The notes under the pieces: model-generated | What the model was told of the DNA's origin: nothing | Databases searched by the model: none | Seen by the model: the letters and a program-made list of their open reading frames with translations, nothing else | Shown: one piece after another, positions 19,191-30,952 of the stretch | Numbering within the stretch: position 1 is the first letter of the stretch | How the letters are laid out: each line of letters opens with the position of its first letter | Made by a program: the position numbers and the translations under genes | Source of the DNA: Serratia rubidaea | Lineage (GTDB): Bacteria; Pseudomonadota; Gammaproteobacteria; Enterobacterales; Enterobacteriaceae | Reading direction: 5' to 3' | Length of the DNA stretch: 64,000 bases | Assembly: GCA_901472405.1 (NCBI GenBank) | Contig: LR590463.1 | Span: forward strand, 3,472,001-3,536,000

Positions 19191-20152
19191 TTACAGCTGA
19201 ATCCCCAGCGTCTGGCGCAGGTGAGCGCCGGCGCCCAGCAGACCCGGCTGCGCATGGGTGATCATAAACACCGGGATATCCTGCACGTAATCCTTAAACC
19301 GCCCCTTGTCTTCAAACGCCGCGCGGAAACCGGAGGCTTTAAAGAATTCCATAAAGCGCGGCACGATGCCGCCGGCGATATACACGCCGCCGAAGGTGCC
19401 CAGCGTCAGCGCCAGATTGCCGCCGAAACGCCCCAGGATCACGCAAAACAGCGACAGCGCACGGCGGCTGTCAATGCAGCTGTCGGCCAGTGCGCGCTCG
19501 GTAATATCTTTTGGCGCCAGGTTCTCCGGCAGCCGTCCGTCGGATTTGACGATCGCCCGGTACAGGTTAACCAGCCCCGGACCGGACAGCACGCGCTCCG
19601 CCGAGACGTGGCCCATCTCCGCCCGCAGCGTTTCCAGGATAATGTCCTCTTCTTCGCTGTTCGGTGCGAAGTCGACGTGGCCGCCTTCGCCCGGCAGGCT
19701 CACCCACTGGCGGTTGACGTGGATCAGATGCGCCACTCCCAGCCCGGTGCCGGCGCCGTACACGGCAATCGGCTTATCCTGCTGCGCCTGAGCGCCGCCG
19801 AACTGCAGCACGTCCGCGTCCGTCAGCATCGGGATCGCATCGACACCGCGGTGAAGTCGTTGATGACTTCCAGGTGCGCCAGCCCCAGATTCGCCTTCAT
19901 CTGTTTGATCGAAAACGCCCAGGTGTGATTGGTCATCGCCACCCAGTCTTCCGTCACCGGACAGGCGATGGCGATGCAGGCGTCCTGCACCTCCAGCTGA
20001 TGCTCCTGCAGATATTGGCGGATCGCCGCTTCCAGGCTGTCGAACTCCAGGCCCGAGTAGGTTTTCGCCCTGCTGATTTCACCCGTCTCTTTCGAGCACA
20101 GCGCCAGACGGGCATTTGTGCCGCCAACGTCCCCCACGAGGGCATAGGTCAT
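19191..20152 (-). CDS. glk: Glk, glucokinase (frameshifted)
   Basis: Glk phosphorylates intracellular glucose with ATP. The N-terminal phosphate loop [14 protein letters not shown] is at residues 5-18. The sugar-binding motif [10 protein letters not shown] is near 95 and the C-terminal half includes [15 protein letters not shown] and [10 protein letters not shown]. The halves are in different frames: near 19838 one G is missing (ATGCGATCC for ATGGCGATCC), which gives VSMAIPMLTD when restored. The repaired length is 320 residues, normal for this family. The start [11 protein letters not shown] was chosen by homology; a long upstream in-frame extension is ignored. Confidence 0.92.
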
Positions 20153-20315
20153 CGATGTTTTCTCCGCAAAAAAATTAAATAAACGGCAAGTTGCCCACAC
20201 TGTAAAACCCCGCCGGGAAAACAACAATCGCTGCCCGCGGCACGGCGGCTCAATAGTGATCTGGATCACAAAAATCGTTTCAGCCAACCAGACAACCGCT
20301 CGTAAAGCGTGCGCT

Positions 20316-21011
20316 CTAACGCGCCAGCATATACTCCGCCGCGGCGCGCGCATGAATCGCCGTGGTGTCAAACACCGGCACCGAGGCATCCTGCGGGCCG
20401 ACCAACAGGCCGATTTCCGTACAGCCGAAAATAATGCCCTGTGCGCCCTGCTGTTCCAGATCGCTGATAATGCGCCGGTACTCCTCCCGCGAGGCGACGT
20501 GGATATGGCCCAGGCACAGCTCCTCATAGATAATGCGGTGCACGCTGTCGCGGTCCGCCGCCACCGGCGTCACCACTTCAATGCCAAATTTATCCTGCAG
20601 TCGCCCGCGGTAAAAATCCTGCTCCATGGTAAAGCGCGTGCCCAACAGCCCGACGCGGCGGATATTTTGCTGAAGCACCTGCTGCGCCGTAGCGTCGGCG
20701 ATATGGATCAGCGGCAGGCCGCTGGCCTGCTCCACCGCATCCGCCACTTTATGCATGGTGTTGGTGCAGATTGCGATCGCCTCTGCGCCCGCCGCGCGCA
20801 GCGAGGTCGCCGCCTGCGCCAGCACCCGGGCGGCGCCTTCCCAGTCGCCGCGGTGCTGCAGTTGTTCGATTTCGTGGAAATCAACGCTGTACAGCACGAT
20901 TTTCGCCGAGTGCAGGCCGCCCAGCTGCGTTTTCACCTGTTCGTTGATCATACGGTAATAAGGAATGGTGGATTCCCAGCTCATCCCGCCCAACAGTCCC
21001 AGCACTTTCAT
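20316..21011 (-). CDS. Aspartate/glutamate racemase family protein, YgeA-like amino acid racemase
   Basis: The 231-residue protein belongs to the cofactor-independent Asp/Glu racemase family. The N-terminal motif is [16 protein letters not shown]. The first active-site position is CTNTMHK (about 82) and the second is [10 protein letters not shown] (about 194). A Thr lies after the first Cys, as in E. coli YgeA, a broad-range racemase acting on homoserine, methionine and others. The substrate here is not shown by the sequence. It lies 163 bp upstream of glk on the same strand. Confidence 0.85.
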   Translation of the reverse strand: MKVLGLLGGMSWESTIPYYRMINEQVKTQLGGLHSAKIVLYSVDFHEIEQLQHRGDWEGAARVLAQAATSLRAAGAEAIAICTNTMHKVADAVEQASGLPLIHIADATAQQVLQQNIRRVGLLGTRFTMEQDFYRGRLQDKFGIEVVTPVAADRDSVHRIIYEELCLGHIHVASREEYRRIISDLEQQGAQGIIFGCTEIGLLVGPQDASVPVFDTTAIHARAAAEYMLAR

Positions 21012-21078
21012 CGTCGCTCCCCGCTGTACGTTACAAATAATAACGACATTACCTGAGCCGCCGACGCTTGACGATCGG

Positions 21079-21519
21079 TTATTTCACCGCCAGCCGAGAA
21101 GCGAGCCAGCGCTGACGCAGCGCGTCATAAGCCCAGTTATACACGACGGTATACGGCAGGAAGAACAGGAAAAAGCCCAATTCCAGCATAAACGCCTGCA
21201 CCAGCGTCAGGTTCAGCATAAAGGCGGCAATCGGCACGCCAATCAGAATAAAACCGGTCTCAAAACCGGCCGCGTGCAGTATCCGCACCGTCAGGTTACG
21301 CGTCACCCGGCTCACCGGCCACAGGCGGTCGAACCCTGCGTTGTAAATGATGTTCCACAGCATGGCGACGCTGGACAGCATCACCGCCAGAGCGCCGACC
21401 TGTGTCATGGAACGCCCCAGGATCCACGCCCCCAGCGGCGCACAGATCATTACCGCGATCGCCTCAAACCCCACCGCATGGACGATACGTTCGCTGAAAG
21501 ACTTGTTTTGCAGTTGCAT
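21079..21519 (-). CDS. PACE-family (AceI-like) multidrug efflux transporter
   Basis: This is a 146-residue inner-membrane protein with four spans made of two tandem bacterial transmembrane pair units. Each unit carries the PACE signature RxxHxxxFE: ERIVHAVGFEAIAV (about 10) and RILHAAGFETGFIL (about 80). The charged C-terminal ends RLWPVSRVTRN and WAYDALRQRW follow each unit. PACE proteins export chlorhexidine and related cationic biocides; their native substrates may be polyamines. A LysR gene is divergent across 94 bp, the usual PACE context. Confidence 0.92.
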   Translation of the reverse strand: MQLQNKSFSERIVHAVGFEAIAVMICAPLGAWILGRSMTQVGALAVMLSSVAMLWNIIYNAGFDRLWPVSRVTRNLTVRILHAAGFETGFILIGVPIAAFMLNLTLVQAFMLELGFFLFFLPYTVVYNWAYDALRQRWLASRLAVK

Positions 21520-21613
21520 AACTCACCTGTTTTTTACTCATTGTTGGAAAAGTGAGGTGATTATCATCGTTTTTTTACGTAGATTAAAAATAGGTTCCAT
21601 CGATAAAGTAGAT

Positions 21614-22481
21614 ATGTCTATGCGCTATTCTCCCGAAGCCTTGCTGGCGTTTGTTGAGGCCGCGGCGCTCGGCTCATTTTCCGCCGCCGCCCGTAAGCTG
21701 AATAAAAGCCAGTCGACCATCAGCACCGCCATTGCCAATCTGGAGGCGGATCTCGATTTAATCCTGTTCGACCGTCAGGCGCGCCTGCCGACGCTGACCG
21801 CCGCCGGCCACAAGGTGCTGGGGCACGTGCAGGAGATCCTCGCCGCCAGCGAGCGGCTGGATGCTCTGAGTATCCGCCTGGCGGACAAGGTGGAGCCGCG
21901 GCTGACCATCGTGTTTTCCGATACCTATCAGCCGGGCCACCACGAAAGCCTGATGCTGGAGTTTGAGCAGCGCTATCAGGATATTGAGCTGGAGTGCATG
22001 GTCGACGAAGGGGAAGACGTGCTGGACCTGCTGCAGAGCGGCCGCGCCCATCTGGGCATGCTGGCGGCTCAGCCGCACTACCCGCCCGATATCGCCGCGG
22101 CGCGGCTGCCGGAGCGCACCGAAATGGGCATCTTCGTCGCCCGTCAGCATCCGCTGGCCGGTATCCCACAGCCAACGCCGGAGCAGCTCGCCAGCAGCCG
22201 ACAGCTGTATCTCAACAGCTATATCGACAGCCGCAATAAGCCGCAGGGGCGCGTCTGGTCGGCGCCCAGCTATCTGATGCTGCTGGAGATGGCGGAACAG
22301 GGATTCGGCTGGGCAATTCTGCCGCACTGGCTGGTAAAGCAGTACGGCCACGGCCGCCTGAGCGAACTGCGCCCGCGCGGCTGGCCGATGCTGCTCTCCG
22401 TGGATGCGGTCTGGTCAAAGCTTACCCCGCCGGGCCGGCGGGGTTGTGGCTGCTGGAACATCTGCTGGCGGGGACGGCAGA

Positions 22482-22485
<4 letters not shown>
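21614..22485 (+). CDS. LysR-family regulator divergent from the PACE gene (frameshifted at 3' end)
   Basis: The protein is about 290 residues, with an N-terminal helix-turn-helix (FSAAARKLNKSQSTISTAIANLE, about 21-43; quoted only to mark the helix) and a substrate-binding domain. The start is ATG at 21614; a second ATG lies two codons later. The frame drifts near 22434 where one C seems missing in CCGGGCCGGCG; restored, it reads PAGLWLLEHLLAGTAD and stops at TAG 22483-22485. That stop overlaps the ipdC stop on the other strand. It probably controls the PACE gene; the effector is unknown. Confidence 0.82.
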
Positions 22486-24138
<1,653 letters not shown>

Positions 24139-24432
24139 AAGCGTCACCTGCCTGATTGCGGTATATACCCTTAAGTATCGTCGAGCAGGCGCAGATTACG
24201 AGCGAAAACACGGCGGCCTAAGTTCTCAACCTCGCTGACCAAACGGCCAATAACGTCCGCTACGCAACAGAAAATTCTCAATCTAACCACGGGTTAACTT
24301 TTTTCAGACTCTCCCTCAAAGGGTTACGTCAAGGATGTCGCTAATATACGCACCATAAAACTATAAGGCCGGCTTAGAGAGAATAAACGACGCATCATTA
24401 TTCCCTATCGCCGTCGATAATAAGGAGAAAGC

Positions 24433-24900
24433 ATGTTCAAACCTCTGCTACTGGCCGCCGTTTTCGTGGCCGCTACCGTTCCCGTGGCGCCGCAGGCGCA
24501 GGCGGACGGCCTGAGTATCGATTTACTTCCCGGCGTTTCTCTGCGTATCGGCGATCAGGACCGGCGCGGTAACTATTGGGACGGCTATGACTGGCGTGAC
24601 CGCGACTGGTGGGAGAGCCACCGCGGCCGAGAGCTGGGCGAGCGCAGCCGGCGCGGCTACTACTGGGACGGCTATCGCTGGCGCGACCACGACTACTGGC
24701 GCAAAAATTACTACTACCATGATGGTCGCTACCGCAAATACGATGAGCATGAGTACAAAAGGTATAAGAAGTACCAGAAAGAGCGTGAAAAAGCGTACAG
24801 AAAGTACGAAAAAGAGCGTGAAAAGGACTATCGGAAATACCAAAAAGAGCGTTACAAAGAATATGAACACCATCATCGCCACCACCACGATGATGACTGA
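24433..24900 (+). CDS. ypeC: YpeC-like DUF2502 periplasmic protein with internal repeats
   Basis: The 155-residue protein has a signal peptide (1-24, ending QAQADG). The DUF2502 core is present twice: RRGNYWDGYDWRDRDWW (about 42-58) and RRGYYWDGYRWRDHDYW (about 72-88). The C-terminal half is a highly charged run of KYEKEREK/YRKYQKER repeats ending in HHHRHHHDDD. E. coli ypeC is adjacent to mntH, as here, but is shorter, so the second core copy and the charged tail look like local expansions. The histidine- and aspartate-rich end could bind metal; that is inference. AAGGAG lies 7 bp upstream of the ATG. Confidence 0.82.
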   Translation: MFKPLLLAAVFVAATVPVAPQAQADGLSIDLLPGVSLRIGDQDRRGNYWDGYDWRDRDWWESHRGRELGERSRRGYYWDGYRWRDHDYWRKNYYYHDGRYRKYDEHEYKRYKKYQKEREKAYRKYEKEREKDYRKYQKERYKEYEHHHRHHHDDD

Positions 24901-24906
24901 TAAGCA

Positions 24907-24941
24907 AACAGGGCGCGAATTCGCGCCCTGTTGTATTTTTG
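24907..24941 (+). terminator. Terminator after ypeC
   Basis: A 13-bp perfect palindrome (AACAGGGCGCGAA / TTCGCGCCCTGTT) is followed by GTATTTTT. Confidence 0.8.
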
Positions 24942-24957
24942 CGGCCGGCGCCGCCGG

Positions 24958-26198
24958 TTAGAACAGGCTGCTCAGCAGCAGGTAGCCGTTTAACCCCACG
25001 ACGATGGCAACGATCAGCCAGCCAATATTCTGCACCACGCGCCCGTTGACCATCTCCCCCATCAGCTCGCGGTTGCCGGTGAATTTAAGCAGCGGCACCA
25101 GCGCCAGCGCGATACCGAAGCTCAGCAGCACCTGACTCATCACCAGAATATGGGTGGCGTCCATCCCCAGCATAATCACCACAAACGACGGCAGCATGGT
25201 CACCACCCGGCGCACCCACAGCGGGATATAGAAGCGGACGAAGCCCTGCATCACCACCTGCCCCGCCAGCGTCCCCACCACGGTGGAAGAGAGGCCGGCC
25301 GCCACCAGGCTCAGGCCGAATACCGTGGCCGCCGCATGCCCCAGCAGCGGCTGCAGCGTCAGGTAGGCCTGATCGAGATCGGCGATGCCGCTGTGGCCGC
25401 TAAAGTGGAAGGCCGCCGCGGCGGTAGCCATCATCGCCAGGTTAACGAAGCCGGCAATGGTCATCGCCAGCGCCACGTCAACTTTGGTCGATGCGTAGCG
25501 CTGCGCCTTGGAGCTGTTGCCGGCGGTCTGCGTCAGCGACGAATGCAGATAAATCACGTGCGGCATAATGGTGGCGCCGAGCACGCCGGCGGCCAGGAAC
25601 ACCGCATCGCCATTCGGCAGGTCCGGGATCGCCATGCCTTTCACCAGCCCGCTCAGCTGCGGCTGCGAAAACACCAGCTCGACAATATAGGCCGCGGCAA
25701 CAAACAGCAGCAGCCCGCCAATCACCAGCTCCAGCGGTTTTTGTCCGCGTTTTTGCAACATCAGGATCAGGAAGGTGGCAATACCGGTCAGGATCGCCCC
25801 TTCCAGCAGCGTCACGCCCAGCAGCAGTTTGAACCCTATCGCCGCACCGATAAACTCGGCCAGATCGGTCGCCATGGCGATAATTTCCGCCTGTACCCAA
25901 TAGGCCCACACGCCGGACGCGGCAGGCGGTCACGAATATGTTCGGCCAGATTCTTGCCGGTGGCGATCCCCAGCTTGGCGGAAAGCAGCTGGATCAGCAT
26001 CGCCATCACGTTGGCCCACACCACCACCCACAGCAGTTTATAGCCGAAGGAGGCGCCGGACTGGATATTGGTGGCGAAGTTGCCGGGATCGATATAGCCG
26101 ATGGCGGCGATAAAGGCCGGCCCCATCAAAGAAAGTTTGATCTTTCTGGACGGGCGGTCGGTAGATGTTGAGGAGTTAACCGCGCGACTGTTCAGCAT
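24958..26198 (-). CDS. mntH: MntH, NRAMP-family proton-dependent Mn(II)/Fe(II) importer (frameshifted)
   Basis: MntH imports manganese across the inner membrane in exchange with the proton gradient. The metal site is formed by [15 protein letters not shown] (about 35) and by [17 protein letters not shown] (about 200). Eleven membrane spans are visible. The N-terminal 95 codons are in a different frame from the rest: the change is near 25915, within [14 protein letters not shown], and needs one base. The repaired length is 413 residues. A Fur-like box lies 43 bp upstream; I could not find an MntR palindrome. Confidence 0.93.
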
Positions 26199-26240
26199 AT
26201 CGTGAAACCCTTACTATTATTAAGCTAACCATCATCCTAC

Positions 26241-26259
26241 CAAGATGATAATAATTATC
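26241..26259. promoter_or_regulatory. Fur-like box upstream of mntH
   Basis: GATAATAATTATC (26247-26259) is a perfect 6-1-6 inverted repeat matching the Fur core, preceded by a poorer third hexamer. Iron regulation of mntH by Fur is known in E. coli. Confidence 0.6.
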
Positions 26260-26577
26260 AATCGCATTTAATGCGGTAATGCTTATCTCTGTGATAGACG
26301 GCAACGAAGGTTGAAGAACAGATCGCAGCAAATTCAAACGCTTTGTCCCCTACAAAACGGCATAGATGCAGGGCGAAATACGCCTAATACTCAAATTAAC
26401 ACAAAATTCCTACGAATGCGCATAATTATTAACATATTGATTTTCGGCTATTTCCTGTGCTGTCTTGAGAAAAATCCCAGTGTAGTTTTCTATATTTGTA
26501 ATTGAAGTCTCGTTTTTAAACCTGGTGTTACATAGAATGGCAACCGAAATTCAGCCTGCCTCAAGTTTGGAGCACAC
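26260..26577. other. Intergenic region between mntH and nupC
   Basis: No gene is evident. It presumably holds the nupC promoter. A half-site TGTGATAGAC (near 26289) resembles one arm of a CRP site but has no clear partner. Confidence 0.4.
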
Positions 26578-27765
26578 ATGTCCCATATTGCGCACTTTGC
26601 GTTAGCGTTAGTGGTAGTGGCGATTCTGGCGCTGTTGGTCTGCCGCGATCGCAAAAGCATCCGCATTCGCTATGTTATTCAATTATTGGTTATCGAAGTG
26701 TTACTGGCCTACTTCTTCCTGCATTCGGAAGCGGGATTGGGCTTTGTAAAAGGATTCGCCGCGCTGTTTGACAAGCTGCTCGGATTTGCAGGACAAGGGA
26801 CTGAGTTTGTATTCGGCGGCATGGGCGATAAAGGCCTGGCGTTCTTCTTCCTGAAGGTGCTGTGCCCGATCGTCTTTATCTCCGCGCTGATCGGTATTCT
26901 GCAATATATCAAAGTGCTGCCGGTGGTTATCCGCATTATCGGCACCGTGCTGTCGAAAGTGAACGGGATGGGCAAGCTCGAATCGTTCAACGCCGTCAGC
27001 TCGCTGATCCTCGGCCAGTCCGAAAACTTTATCGCCTATAAAGATATTCTCGGCAAGATGTCGGAAAAGCGCATGTACACCATGGCGGCAACCGCCATGT
27101 CGACGGTGTCCATGTCGATCGTCGGCGCCTATATGTCGATGCTGGACGCCAAGTTCGTGGTGGCGGCGCTGGTGCTCAACATGTTCAGCACCTTTATCGT
27201 GCTGTCGCTGATCAACCCGTACGACACCAGCCAGGAAGAAGAGCTGCACCTGGGCAACCTGCACGAAGGCCAGAGCTTCTTTGAAATGCTGGGGGAATAT
27301 ATCCTGGCGGGCTTTAAGGTGGCGATTATCGTTGCCGCGATGCTGATCGGCTTTATTGCGCTGATCGCCGCCGTCAACGCCCTGTTCAGCGCCGCCTTCG
27401 GGCTGAGCTTCCAGGAGCTGCTCGGCTACTTCTTCTATCCGTTCGCCTGGATTATGGGCATTCCCAAGCATGAAGCGCTGCAGGTCGGCAGTATTATGGC
27501 GACCAAGCTGGTGTCCAATGAGTTTGTCGCGATGATGGAACTGCAGAAAATCAGCGCCGAGCTGACGCCGCGCAGCCAGGGGATGCTGTCGGTGTTCCTG
27601 GTATCGTTTGCCAACTTCTCATCCATCGGCATCGTCGCCGGGGCGATTAAAGGCCTGAACGAACACCAGGGCAACGTGGTTTCCCGCTTCGGCCTGAAGC
27701 TGGTGTACGGCTCTACGCTGGTCAGCATGCTGTCCGCCTCTATCGCCGGTCTGGTGCTGGGCTAA
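26578..27765 (+). CDS. nupC: NupC, proton-coupled pyrimidine nucleoside transporter
   Basis: This concentrative nucleoside transporter (CNT family) imports nucleosides other than guanosine-type substrates, using the proton gradient. The 395 residues (E. coli has 400) include the family motifs [13 protein letters not shown] (about 80), [13 protein letters not shown] (about 148), and the [15 protein letters not shown] element (about 316), with about ten membrane spans. It is a single-gene unit with a terminator 20 bp downstream. Intact. Confidence 0.95.
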   Translation: MSHIAHFALALVVVAILALLVCRDRKSIRIRYVIQLLVIEVLLAYFFLHSEAGLGFVKGFAALFDKLLGFAGQGTEFVFGGMGDKGLAFFFLKVLCPIVFISALIGILQYIKVLPVVIRIIGTVLSKVNGMGKLESFNAVSSLILGQSENFIAYKDILGKMSEKRMYTMAATAMSTVSMSIVGAYMSMLDAKFVVAALVLNMFSTFIVLSLINPYDTSQEEELHLGNLHEGQSFFEMLGEYILAGFKVAIIVAAMLIGFIALIAAVNALFSAAFGLSFQELLGYFFYPFAWIMGIPKHEALQVGSIMATKLVSNEFVAMMELQKISAELTPRSQGMLSVFLVSFANFSSIGIVAGAIKGLNEHQGNVVSRFGLKLVYGSTLVSMLSASIAGLVLG

Positions 27766-27784
27766 ACGCCGCGCTGCGGTAAAC

Positions 27785-27809
27785 AAGGTCGCTACGGCGG
27801 CCTTTTTTA
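27785..27809 (+). terminator. Terminator after nupC
   Basis: The stem AAGGTCGC / GCGGCCTT (one G-T pair), loop TACG, is followed by a run of T. Confidence 0.75.
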
Positions 27810-27853
27810 TTGGTCAGAGAATAACGGGCGATATGGCGCCAAGCGCGCAAAGC

Positions 27854-27881
27854 AAAAAGCCGACCCAAAGGTCGGCTTTTC
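27854..27881 (-). terminator. Terminator of the tRNA-Ala transcript
   Basis: The stem AAAAGCCGACC / GGTCGGCTTTT has a 4-base loop, with a T run on the minus strand directly after the second tRNA gene. Confidence 0.8.
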
Positions 27882-27888
27882 TAAATGA

Positions 27889-27964
<76 letters not shown>

Positions 27965-28026
27965 ACAAATGTGGTACGCATTAACCGGCGTTACGGTGTC
28001 TTCGCCAACCTTTCTGAGGAGAAGGT

Positions 28027-28102
<76 letters not shown>

Positions 28103-28136
28103 GACTCACAATCACTTTGTGCTGTGAACGGGGCGC

Positions 28137-28165
28137 ATAATATGAAACCCACCGTACGCTGTCAA
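28137..28165 (-). promoter_or_regulatory. tRNA-Ala promoter
   Basis: On the minus strand TTGACA, a 17-bp spacer and TATTAT are followed by the GC-rich discriminator GCGCCCC, typical of stringently controlled stable-RNA promoters. Confidence 0.85.
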
Positions 28166-28385
28166 CGGCTAAATTGAATTCCTCGATCAAGCGCTGAAAA
28201 AGCCGCCAAATCAGCGCGTTTGCAGTTAAAGATTAACCATTACGGGCAAAAATACGCCGTTTGTTCCGTAATTCGATCGGGCGCTGCCTTTGCTGCCCGG
28301 CCGGCTCAGCAGGAAGCCGGAGCTTTATATAGCGGCAGCACCGTTGTCCTCTCCCGCTTGCAGGCATTGCCGTTAAGCTCAGGCG

Positions 28386-28415
28386 AAAAAAAACCCCGGG
28401 AGCGCTCCCGGGGTT
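28386..28415 (-). terminator. Terminator after gltX
   Basis: A 20-base perfect palindrome CCCCGGGAGC / GCTCCCGGGG is followed by eight T on the minus strand. Confidence 0.88.
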
Positions 28416-28437
28416 ATTAATGCTTCCAGCGCTACAA

Positions 28438-29852
28438 TCAGGCTTGCGCTTCACGCTCGGCGATATAGGCCAGCGCCATATCGATACGCTGCAGAGAACG
28501 CTGCTGGCCAATTGCCTGCACCGTGACGTCCATGCTCGGCGACTGACCGGCGCCGGTCACGGCGACGCGCAGCGGCATCCCTACTTTGCCCATGCCGACG
28601 CCCAGCTCGTCCGCCGCGCCCTGAATAGCGTCATGCACGTTTTCCGCCGTCCAGTCGCTGATGGCCGCCAGCTTGGCGCGTACGGTCTCCAGCGGCTGAC
28701 GCGCTACCGGACGCAGGTGTTTCTTCGCCGCGTCGGCGTCAAACTCGCTGAAGTCTTCATAGAAGTAACGGCAGGCCGCCGCCATCTCTTTCAGCGTTTT
28801 GCAACGCTCGCCAGCAGCTTGACGATATCTTTCAGTTCCGGCCCGTTGCGCGTTTCAATCCCGAGTTGCTCAACGTGCCAGGCCAGATGCACCGCGACCT
28901 GCTCGGCCGGCAGATGGTTAATGTAGTGGTGATTCAGCCACTGCAGTTTTTCCGTATTGAAGGCGCTGGCGGATTTGCTGATGGCGTCCAGCGTGAAGAA
29001 CTCCTTCATCTCGTCGATAGAGAAGATCTCCTGGTCGCCGTGGGACCAGCCCAGACGCACCAGATAGTTGAGCAGCGCTTCCGGCAGATAGCCGTCGTCG
29101 CGATACTGCATCACGCCGACCGCGCCGTGACGTTTGGACAGCTTTTTACCGTCATCGCCGAGAATCATTGAAACGTGTGCATACTCCGGCACCGGCGCGC
29201 CCAGCGCTTTCAGAATATTAATCTGACGCGGGGTGTTGTTGATATGGTCTTCACCGCGGATCACGTGGGTGATCTCCATATCCCAGTCGTCCACCACCAC
29301 ACAGAAGTTGTAGGTCGGCGAACCGTCGGTGCGGCGGATAATCAGATCGTCCAGTTCCTGGTTGCTGAATTCGATCGGGCCGCGGATCTGGTCGTTAAAG
29401 ATCACCGAGCCTTCCTGCGGGTTGCGGAAGCGCACCACGTGCGGCTCATCCGCCGTATGGCTGCACTGGCTGTCGCGGCAGCGGCCGTCATAACGCGGCT
29501 TCTCGCCGTTTTCCATCTGCTTTTCGCGCAGCGCTTCCAGGCGCTCTTTAGAACAGTAGCAGCGGTAGGCGGTGCCCTGCTCCAGCATCTGGTCGATCAC
29601 GGCGTTATAGCGATCAAAACGTTTGGTCTGGTAATACGGGCCTTCGTCCCAATCCAGATTCAACCAGTTCATACCATCCATAATCGCATCGATAGCATCC
29701 TGGGTGGAGCGCTCCAGATCGGTATCTTCGATACGCAGCACGAACTCACCGCCGGCATGACGGCTGAACAACCAGGAGTAAAGCGCGGTACGGGCGCCGC
29801 CGACGTGCAGGTAGCCGGTTGGGCTAGGTGCAAAACGGGTTTTGATTTTCAT
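28438..29852 (-). CDS. gltX: GltX, glutamyl-tRNA synthetase (frameshifted)
   Basis: This essential class I aminoacyl-tRNA synthetase charges tRNA-Glu. The HIGH-type motif lies in [18 protein letters not shown] (about 7-24), a zinc-binding cysteine cluster around CYCSKERL (about 98) and the KMSKS-type motif is [12 protein letters not shown] (about 235). The C-terminal 115 residues lie in another frame. Near 28803 one G is missing (GGCGAGCG expected), which restores [19 protein letters not shown]. The repaired length is 471 residues, identical to E. coli. As the enzyme is essential, the break must be a sequence error. The start is [10 protein letters not shown] by homology. Confidence 0.95.
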
Positions 29853-30100
29853 TGGGATCACTGCCTTATTACGCAACGTCGCGTCGACGGGTGTCGACAA
29901 TTGCTCGGAATTGGAAAAAGTGGGCAACATTGTATCACTACGCGTTAATTCCTCAACGCCGACGCGGCGTTCACCAAGGTTATTTCACCCCGCCGACGTC
30001 CTATTTCATCCTATTATGCGCAAAGAATCGGCGTTGCTGGCGATAAATATCGCATCCTGCTTAAATTTGCGGCGAACGATTGAAATCATTTTAAAAAGCG

Positions 30101-30128
30101 TTGACTCACTTTGAACTATCCCTATAAT
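30101..30128 (+). promoter_or_regulatory. Promoter of the tRNA-Val/tRNA-Lys transcript
   Basis: TTGACT, a 16-bp spacer and TATAAT, then the GC-containing start region GCGACTCC, 18 bp before the first tRNA. Confidence 0.8.
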
Positions 30129-30145
30129 GCGACTCCAACAAGACG

Positions 30146-30221
30146 GGGCGATTAGCTCAGTTGGTAGAGCATCTCCTTTACACGGAGGGGGTCGGCGGTT
30201 CGAGCCCGTCATCGCCCACCA
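30146..30221 (+). tRNA. valU: tRNA-Val(TAC), copy 1
   Basis: A 76-nt cloverleaf with anticodon TAC in TTTACAC and encoded CCA. The acceptor begins GGGCGAT, where copies 2 and 3 begin GGGTGAT; the 3' strand changes to match (ATCGCCC), so the pair is preserved. Confidence 0.96.
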
Positions 30222-30248
30222 TCTTGTTAAGAGCAGTAAGAAAAATGA

Positions 30249-30324
30249 GGGTGATTAGCTCAGTTGGTAGAGCATCTCCTTTACACGGAGGGGGTCGGCG
30301 GTTCGAGCCCGTCATCACCCACCA
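30249..30324 (+). tRNA. valX: tRNA-Val(TAC), copy 2
   Basis: A 76-nt cloverleaf with anticodon TAC and encoded CCA, identical to copy 3. Confidence 0.96.
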
Positions 30325-30363
30325 TCATTTTCATGCTCAAGCAGTACCTGGAAGTCCCGAAGT

Positions 30364-30439
30364 GGGTGATTAGCTCAGTTGGTAGAGCATCTCCTTTACA
30401 CGGAGGGGGTCGGCGGTTCGAGCCCGTCATCACCCACCA
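30364..30439 (+). tRNA. valY: tRNA-Val(TAC), copy 3
   Basis: A 76-nt cloverleaf with anticodon TAC and encoded CCA, 7 bp before tRNA-Lys. The order Val-Val-Val-Lys matches valUXY-lysV next to gltX in E. coli. Confidence 0.96.
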
Positions 30440-30446
30440 CTTCTAT

Positions 30447-30522
30447 GGGTCGTTAGCTCAGTTGGTAGAGCAGTTGACTTTTAATCAATTGGTCGCAGGT
30501 TCGAATCCTGCACGACCCACCA
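30447..30522 (+). tRNA. lysV: tRNA-Lys(TTT)
   Basis: A 76-nt cloverleaf with anticodon TTT in CTTTTAA, T-loop TTCGAAT and encoded CCA. Its last 19 nt recur twice downstream in tandem repeats. Confidence 0.96.
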
Positions 30523-30704
30523 TTTTAGAAAAAAGCGCCTTTTGGCGCTTTTTTTCGCATGCGCGCTCCGCAATAATCTCCGACTCCGCTATCACATATC
30601 CCCCCAAGGTCGTGTTGGATGAGAACCTGCGTTCAGGTTCGAGCCGAGCGAAGCGAGACGACAACGCGCAGCGTTGCCCGCAGGGCGAGGCCAAAGGCCG
30701 AGTC
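30504..30704 (+). repeat. tRNA-Lys-linked repeat unit 1 (rtT-like)
   Basis: The 201-bp unit begins with the last 19 nt of tRNA-Lys (AATCCTGCACGACCCACCA). A Rho-independent terminator hairpin follows (30529-30555), then a conserved segment TCGCATGCGCGCTCCGCAAT through CCCCCCAAGGTCGTGTTGGA. It ends with a string of short hairpins (GAACCTG/CAGGTTC, CAACGC/GCGTTG, GCCC/GGGC, GGCC/GGCC). Unit 2 starts immediately after. Confidence 0.85.
30529..30555 (+). terminator. Terminator of the tRNA-Val/Lys operon (repeat copy 1)
   Basis: The stem AAAAAAGCGCC / GGCGCTTTTTT has loop TTTT. The same hairpin recurs at 30730-30755 and 30978-31002. Confidence 0.88.
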
Positions 30705-30952
30705 AATCCTGCACGACCCACCATATTAGAAAAAAGCGCCTTTTGGCGCTTTTTTCGCATGCGCGCTCCGCAATAATCTCCGACTCTGCTATCACATATC
30801 CCCCCAAGGTCGTGTTGGATGAGACAAAAGCGTTTACGCTTTTGAACAGCGCTTGCGCTGGCCCGAAGGGCGAGTCTCGCAGAGACGAGTAATCAGCGAA
30901 GCGAGACGACAACGCGCAGCGTTGCCCGCAGGGCGAGGCCAAAGGCCGAGTC
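30705..30952 (+). repeat. tRNA-Lys-linked repeat unit 2 with expanded hairpin section
   Basis: The 248-bp unit again starts with the 19-nt tRNA-Lys 3' end, followed by terminator copy 2 (30730-30755) and the conserved middle. It carries 47 bp more than unit 1, all in the hairpin section: extra stems CAAAAGCG/CGCTTTTG, CAGCGC/GCGCTG, GCCC-GAA-GGGC and GTCTC-GCA-GAGAC. Confidence 0.85.
30730..30755 (+). terminator. Terminator hairpin, repeat copy 2
   Basis: AAAAAGCGCC / GGCGCTTTTT with loop TTTT, directly after the second tRNA-Lys 3' fragment. Confidence 0.75.
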
